DNA from: Pseudomonadota bacterium
GTDB lineage: Bacteria > Pseudomonadota > Alphaproteobacteria > Acetobacterales > Acetobacteraceae
Direction: 5' to 3'
Assembly (NCBI GenBank): GCA_021841985.1
Contig: JAKCCP010000061.1
Coordinates: forward strand, 1-5,835
Length of the DNA: 5,835 bases
Below the pieces are notes generated by a model. That model worked only from the letters and a program-made list of their open reading frames with translations, ran no database searches and was not told where the DNA came from. The position numbers were made by a program, and so were the translations under genes. Positions 4,092 to 5,835 of the stretch are shown here, one piece after another. How positions within the stretch are numbered: the first letter of the stretch is position 1; every line of letters begins with the position of its first letter.

Positions 4092-5835
4092 GCCCTCGCC
4101 GCCGGTATCGCGGCCGCGGACGGCGGCATAGACCACCGCCGCGATCAGGATGAGCGCGCCCTGGAACACATATTGGTAGGTCTGCGTGAGGCCGAGGAAC
4201 GAGACGATATTCAAAACCTCGGTGAGCAACAGCGCCCCGAGCACGGTCCCGAGGAAGCTGCCGCGCCCGCCCCGGAGACTGGTGCCGCCGAGCACCGCCG
4301 CGGTGATGCTGGAGAGCGTGTAGTTTATCCCCTGGCGCGGGTCGCCGACGCCGATCTGCGCCATCAGCATGATCGCGCCGATCGCGGTCAGGAGGGCGGC
4401 GCCGATATAGCCGAGCACGAGGATGCGCGTGACCGGCACCCCGATCCGGCGCGCCGCGTCCTCGTCGCAGCCGGCGGCGCGGAGCTGCCAGCCCGCCCGC
4501 GTCCGGCGGAGAGCGATCTCGGCCAGCGCCGCCACCGCCGCCAGCACGAGGAAGGCGACCGGCACCGGCCCGATCTGCGCGTTGACGGCCGCGACCACGT
4601 CCCCCGCGATATAGCCCCCGGGCCCGTCGCGGAGCAGGAAACTGCATCCCTGCAAGCCGATATACATAGCCAGCGTCGCCGCGATCGGGGTGAAATTGGC
4701 GAAACGGATGAGGAGGCCATTGATCGCGCCGACCGCGAGCGCCGCCGTTGCCATCAGCGCGAAACCGGCGGCCATGGCGGCGACGCCTTGGCCTTCGGTC
4801 ACGAAGAACGACGCGATGACGACGAGCAGCCCGGCCAGCGGCCCGACCGAAAGATCGATCCCGGCGAGCAGCAGCGGGATCGTCTGCCCGAGGGCGATGA
4901 AGCCGAGCGCGGTCGCCAGCGCCAGGATGTTGGCGAGATTGAACGCCGAGAGATAATTGGGATTCTGGCCGTAGCCGTAGAGCGCCAACCCGGCGATCAC
5001 CAGCGCGAGCGGCACCGCCGGCGCGTTGTCGGTCCGCGCGATATGGCGCAAGCGGCTCGCCGGCGCGGCGCGCGGGGCACCGAGTGCCGCCCGCGTCTCG
5101 GCGCCGACGGCGGCGGCGACGATGCGCGCCTCGGCGACCTCCGTGCCGGTCAGGGTCGCGACCACCTGGCCGCGCGAGAGCACGATGACGCTGTCGCAGA
5201 GCCCTGCCAGTTCGGCGGCGTCCGAGGAATTGACGATCACCGGCGTGCCGCGGGCGGCGACCTCGCGCAGGATGCGGTAGATCTCGGCGCGGGCGCCGAC
5301 ATCGACGCCCTGGGTCGGCTCGTCGGCGACGATCAGCGCCGGCGCCGCGAGCAGGGCGCGAGCCAGCACCACTTTCTGCTGGTTGCCGCCCGAGAGCGCG
5401 AGCACCGGCGCCTCGATCGAAGGGGTCTTCACCGCCAGCGTGGCGAACACCGCGCCGACCGCGTCGCGCTCGCGGCGGCGGCTGACGAGGCCGCCAGTCG
5501 CGAATTTGGCGAGCGCCGCGAGGGAAGCGTTCTCGCGCACCGAGAGCCCCGCCGCCAACCCCTCGGCGTGCCGGTCGGACGGCATGAAGGCGGCGCGCCG
5601 CGGCAGGTCGTGCGGCCGGAGCGCCCGCCCGTTCAGGATCACCGTCCCGCCCGCCGGGTGCCGGCCGGCGAGCGCCCGCATCAGCTCCGCCTGACCGTTG
5701 CCGGCGACCCCGGCGACGCCGAGGATCTCGCCGCGCGCGACCTCGAAGCTGACGCCATGGAAGCGGCGGCCGCTCAGCCCCTGCACCGCCAGCACCGTCT
5801 CGGCCGCGCCGGGCGGCGCCGGCGGCCGGGAGGTG
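4089..5835 (-). CDS. CUT2 (ribose-type) sugar ABC transporter, ATPase-permease fusion; 5' end outside the window
   Basis: The frame is open to the window edge. The GTG at 5795 is not a real start: upstream codons read TSRPPAPPGAAET, a typical linker between the two ATPase domains of RbsA/MglA-type proteins, so the first ATPase domain should lie beyond 5835. Numbering from that GTG, the second ATPase domain (about 1-230) has a degenerate Walker A, GVAGNGQA (29-36, Gln for Lys), signature LSGGNQQ (134-140), Walker B ALIVADEP (153-160) and NSS (189-191) where a catalytic histidine would be. These losses are normal for the second domain of this family. From about 260 a multi-pass RbsC-like permease follows, with GIDLSVG (312-318) and GGTSLRGGRGSFLGT (503-517). 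The join at 230-260 is in frame. The protein should drive import of a sugar or related compound, with a periplasmic binding protein not seen here. Confidence 0.9.
   Translation of the reverse strand, partial: TSRPPAPPGAAETVLAVQGLSGRRFHGVSFEVARGEILGVAGVAGNGQAELMRALAGRHPAGGTVILNGRALRPHDLPRRAAFMPSDRHAEGLAAGLSVRENASLAALAKFATGGLVSRRRERDAVGAVFATLAVKTPSIEAPVLALSGGNQQKVVLARALLAAPALIVADEPTQGVDVGARAEIYRILREVAARGTPVIVNSSDAAELAGLCDSVIVLSRGQVVATLTGTEVAEARIVAAAVGAETRAALGAPRAAPASRLRHIARTDNAPAVPLALVIAGLALYGYGQNPNYLSAFNLANILALATALGFIALGQTIPLLLAGIDLSVGPLAGLLVVIASFFVTEGQGVAAMAAGFALMATAALAVGAINGLLIRFANFTPIAATLAMYIGLQGCSFLLRDGPGGYIAGDVVAAVNAQIGPVPVAFLVLAAVAALAEIALRRTRAGWQLRAAGCDEDAARRIGVPVTRILVLGYIGAALLTAIGAIMLMAQIGVGDPRQGINYTLSSITAAVLGGTSLRGGRGSFLGTVLGALLLTEVLNIVSFLGLTQTYQYVFQGALILIAAVVYAAVRGRDTGGEG
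4099..4126 (+). terminator. GC-rich hairpin just past the regulator stop
   Basis: CCGCCG (4099-4104) and CGGCGG (4121-4126) are complementary and enclose the palindrome CGCGGCCGCG (4109-4118). The structure starts 11 bases after the regulator stop and lies inside the 3' coding end of the opposing transporter gene. There is no T-run. It could slow or end the plus-strand transcript, but GC-rich coding sequence often yields such stems. Confidence 0.2.

Noticed and set aside
5689..5712. Degenerate Walker A in the transporter ATPase domain as a sign of a dead gene
   Set aside because: Loss of the Lys and of the H-loop histidine is normal in the second ATPase domain of RbsA/MglA-type proteins.
5793..5795. 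GTG at 5795 as the start of the transporter gene
   Set aside because: The frame stays open to the window edge with a linker-like Pro/Ala stretch, and family architecture calls for a first ATPase domain upstream; no Shine-Dalgarno precedes this GTG.

Overview
The window is very GC-rich, with strong G/C preference at third codon positions. It holds four protein genes packed with almost no spare sequence. Gene content (sugar-type ABC transporter, polyol/hydroxyacid dehydrogenases) and base composition suggest a high-GC alphaproteobacterium, perhaps an Acetobacteraceae/Rhodospirillales-type organism. That placement is an inference from style only; no taxonomic marker is present.

Layout. Positions 1-51 hold a 17-bp tandem repeat just past the end of a minus-strand medium-chain alcohol/polyol dehydrogenase (61-1128). 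A 238-bp divergent intergenic region (1129-1366) separates it from a plus-strand pair. The first of the pair is a beta-hydroxyacid dehydrogenase of the 3-hydroxyisobutyrate dehydrogenase family (1367-2284, GTG start). The second is an unusual 578-residue protein (2352-4088) with a MarR-like winged helix at the N-terminus and a complete family-1 ABC solute-binding-protein domain after it, without a signal peptide. The 67-bp gap between these two carries three perfect copies of a 15-bp repeat that includes the stop codon. A minus-strand gene (4089 to beyond 5835) converges on the pair with no base between the stop codons. It encodes the second ATPase domain and the permease of a ribose-type (CUT2) sugar ABC transporter fused in one chain; its first ATPase domain lies outside the window.

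How the parts may work together (inference): this looks like a small carbohydrate, polyol or sugar-acid catabolic locus. The transporter imports a substrate and the two NAD-type dehydrogenases oxidise it or its products. The winged-helix/solute-binding fusion is likely a cytoplasmic one-component regulator that senses a ligand with a domain borrowed from transport and controls the divergent promoter region. The substrate cannot be deduced from the sequence. The fusion regulator is the most interesting item, followed by the two short tandem arrays placed directly behind the two dehydrogenase stop codons.
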